Assembly (NCBI GenBank): GCA_023395755.1
Contig: JAEWYG010000113.1
Span: 1 to 8,027 of the forward strand
Reading direction: 5' to 3'
Origin: Actinomycetes bacterium
Lineage (GTDB): Bacteria > Actinomycetota > Coriobacteriia > Coriobacteriales > Eggerthellaceae
Length of the DNA stretch: 8,027 bases
Shown here: piece after piece, positions 7,143 to 8,027 of the stretch
Layout: each line of letters opens with the position of its first letter
Numbering within the stretch: the first letter of the stretch is position 1
Translations under genes and position numbers: made by a program
The notes under the pieces: model-generated
The model's database searches: none
The model's input: the letters and a program-made list of their open reading frames with translations, nothing else
What the model was told of the DNA's origin: nothing

Positions 7143-8027
7143 ATGTCGGAGCACGTATTCTATGAGGACGTAACCGCCGAAGGGCATCTAATCGACTCGA
7201 ACATTCTGGCTAAAATCATGAGCGGCATTGTCGAGCTTGATGGCGCCTTCGAAATGCTTTCTTTAGACATCGGACGTGGCAACGAAAACCCGTCAACCAT
7301 CACCATGCGCGTTTCTGGAGCAAGCAGAGATCATCTGACGGAAATTCTGAAAGCCATTCACGAGCATGGCGTAACTCCCCTGCATCCCGAAGATGCTCGC
7401 GTGAAGCCAGCTCCAGCCGACGGCGTATTCCCTGAAGATTTCTACTCCACCACCAACCTTACCACCTTCATACGAAGGAGCGGACAATGGGTACGCGTTG
7501 CCAATACGGAAATGGACCTCGGCATTCGCGTTGACGAGCACACCCAAACCGCAGCGGGCATACCCATTAGCCGCGTGAAAGCAGGCGATTTGTTTGTTGT
7601 GGGACAGACGGGCATACGTGTGGTATCTCAAGAACGTCCCCGTGAAAAGGCAGCATTCGAGTTTATGAACTCAACAGTGAGTAGCGAAAAGCCGAAAGCC
7701 CAGATTGTTAGGCAAGTTGCCTCACTCTTGCGCGAGGTGCGCGAAAGCGGACAAAAGACTATCGCCGTCGCGGGACCGGCGGTTATCCATACCGGAGCAG
7801 CCGAGCATCTTGCTCGCCTCGTTCGCCACGGATACGTGGGGGTACTGTTCGGTGGCAATGCGGTGGCCACACACGATATTGAAACAGCGCTTTACGGAAC
7901 ATCTCTGGGCATCAACATGAAAAGCGGCGCTCCGGTACCCGGCGGCAGCGAGCATCATCTGCGTGCCATCAATCGAATCAGAGCTGCAGGCAGCATTCGT
8001 AAAGCTGTCGAAAAAGGCGTGCTAAAA
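7143..8027 (+). CDS. TIGR00300 / LOR-SDH-region protein, probable ornithine cyclodeaminase (partial, runs off window)
   Basis: The first 295 residues are in the window and the frame is open to the end; relatives have about 400 residues. The N-terminus shows the LOR/SDH conserved region: EGHLIDS (residues 13-19), IVELDGAFE, DIGRGNENPS. The central part begins the nucleotide-binding half with VAGPAVIHTGAAEHLA (from residue 209), and GGNAVATHDIE (237-247) and GTSLGINM follow. Characterised members, namely the archaeal-type ornithine cyclodeaminase and the C-terminal domain of cyanobacterial AgrE, convert ornithine to proline and ammonia using bound NAD. The start is ATG 7143 with AAAGG (7131-7135) seven bases upstream. 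It is divergent from the formate dehydrogenase operon. In arginine-fermenting Coriobacteriia it could drain ornithine from the arginine deiminase route, which is inference. The family is clear; the reaction is assigned by homology. Much older annotation would say conserved hypothetical protein. Confidence 0.85.
   Translation, partial: MSEHVFYEDVTAEGHLIDSNILAKIMSGIVELDGAFEMLSLDIGRGNENPSTITMRVSGASRDHLTEILKAIHEHGVTPLHPEDARVKPAPADGVFPEDFYSTTNLTTFIRRSGQWVRVANTEMDLGIRVDEHTQTAAGIPISRVKAGDLFVVGQTGIRVVSQERPREKAAFEFMNSTVSSEKPKAQIVRQVASLLREVRESGQKTIAVAGPAVIHTGAAEHLARLVRHGYVGVLFGGNAVATHDIETALYGTSLGINMKSGAPVPGGSEHHLRAINRIRAAGSIRKAVEKGVLK

Overview
This window holds six bacterial protein genes in four transcription blocks. 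There is no rRNA, tRNA, CRISPR array or insertion sequence in it. The organism is probably an anaerobic actinobacterium of the Coriobacteriia (Eggerthella/Slackia/Cryptobacterium relatives). That placement rests on moderately high GC, a selenocysteine formate dehydrogenase, a meso-diaminopimelate dehydrogenase, an ornithine cyclodeaminase of the TIGR00300 type and the style of the ThiM sequence. It is inferred, and a clostridial host is not excluded.

Left end, plus strand (65-1200): a two-gene thiazole/thiamine unit. thiM starts at TTG behind a good ribosome binding site. It overlaps by 4 bases a 99-residue thiamine-binding protein of the MTH1187/YkoF (UPF0045) family. A run of 12 C lies just before the thiM ribosome binding site. 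A 10-bp hairpin at 1208-1240 separates this unit from the convergent gene ddh.

Middle, minus strand (7023 down to 1253): a redox operon followed by ddh. The first gene encodes a fusion of the iron-sulfur C-terminus of NuoF with a GltD/NfnB-like FAD-NAD(P) oxidoreductase. Its last 8 bases overlap the start of the formate dehydrogenase catalytic subunit gene. That gene looks broken at a TGA (4025-4023), but the TGA lies in the VDCCARV-TGA-H context of Sec formate dehydrogenases. It is followed at the E. coli spacing by a SECIS-like hairpin with a GGUCU loop, so it should be read as selenocysteine, giving one 911-residue protein. The two proteins look like a compact NAD(P)-linked formate dehydrogenase or CO2 reductase with no separate NuoE or full NuoF subunit in view. 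After a 136-base gap comes ddh (NADPH-dependent meso-DAP dehydrogenase, lysine and cell-wall supply), in the same direction.

Right end, plus strand (7143 to the window end): the first 295 codons of a TIGR00300/LOR-SDH-region protein, probably an NAD-dependent ornithine cyclodeaminase (ornithine to proline plus ammonia). It is divergent from the formate dehydrogenase operon across a 119-base spacer.

The strongest points for a second look are the Sec/SECIS formate dehydrogenase paired with the NuoF-GltD fusion, the poly-C tract before thiM, and the unusual cysteine/histidine spacing in both redox proteins.
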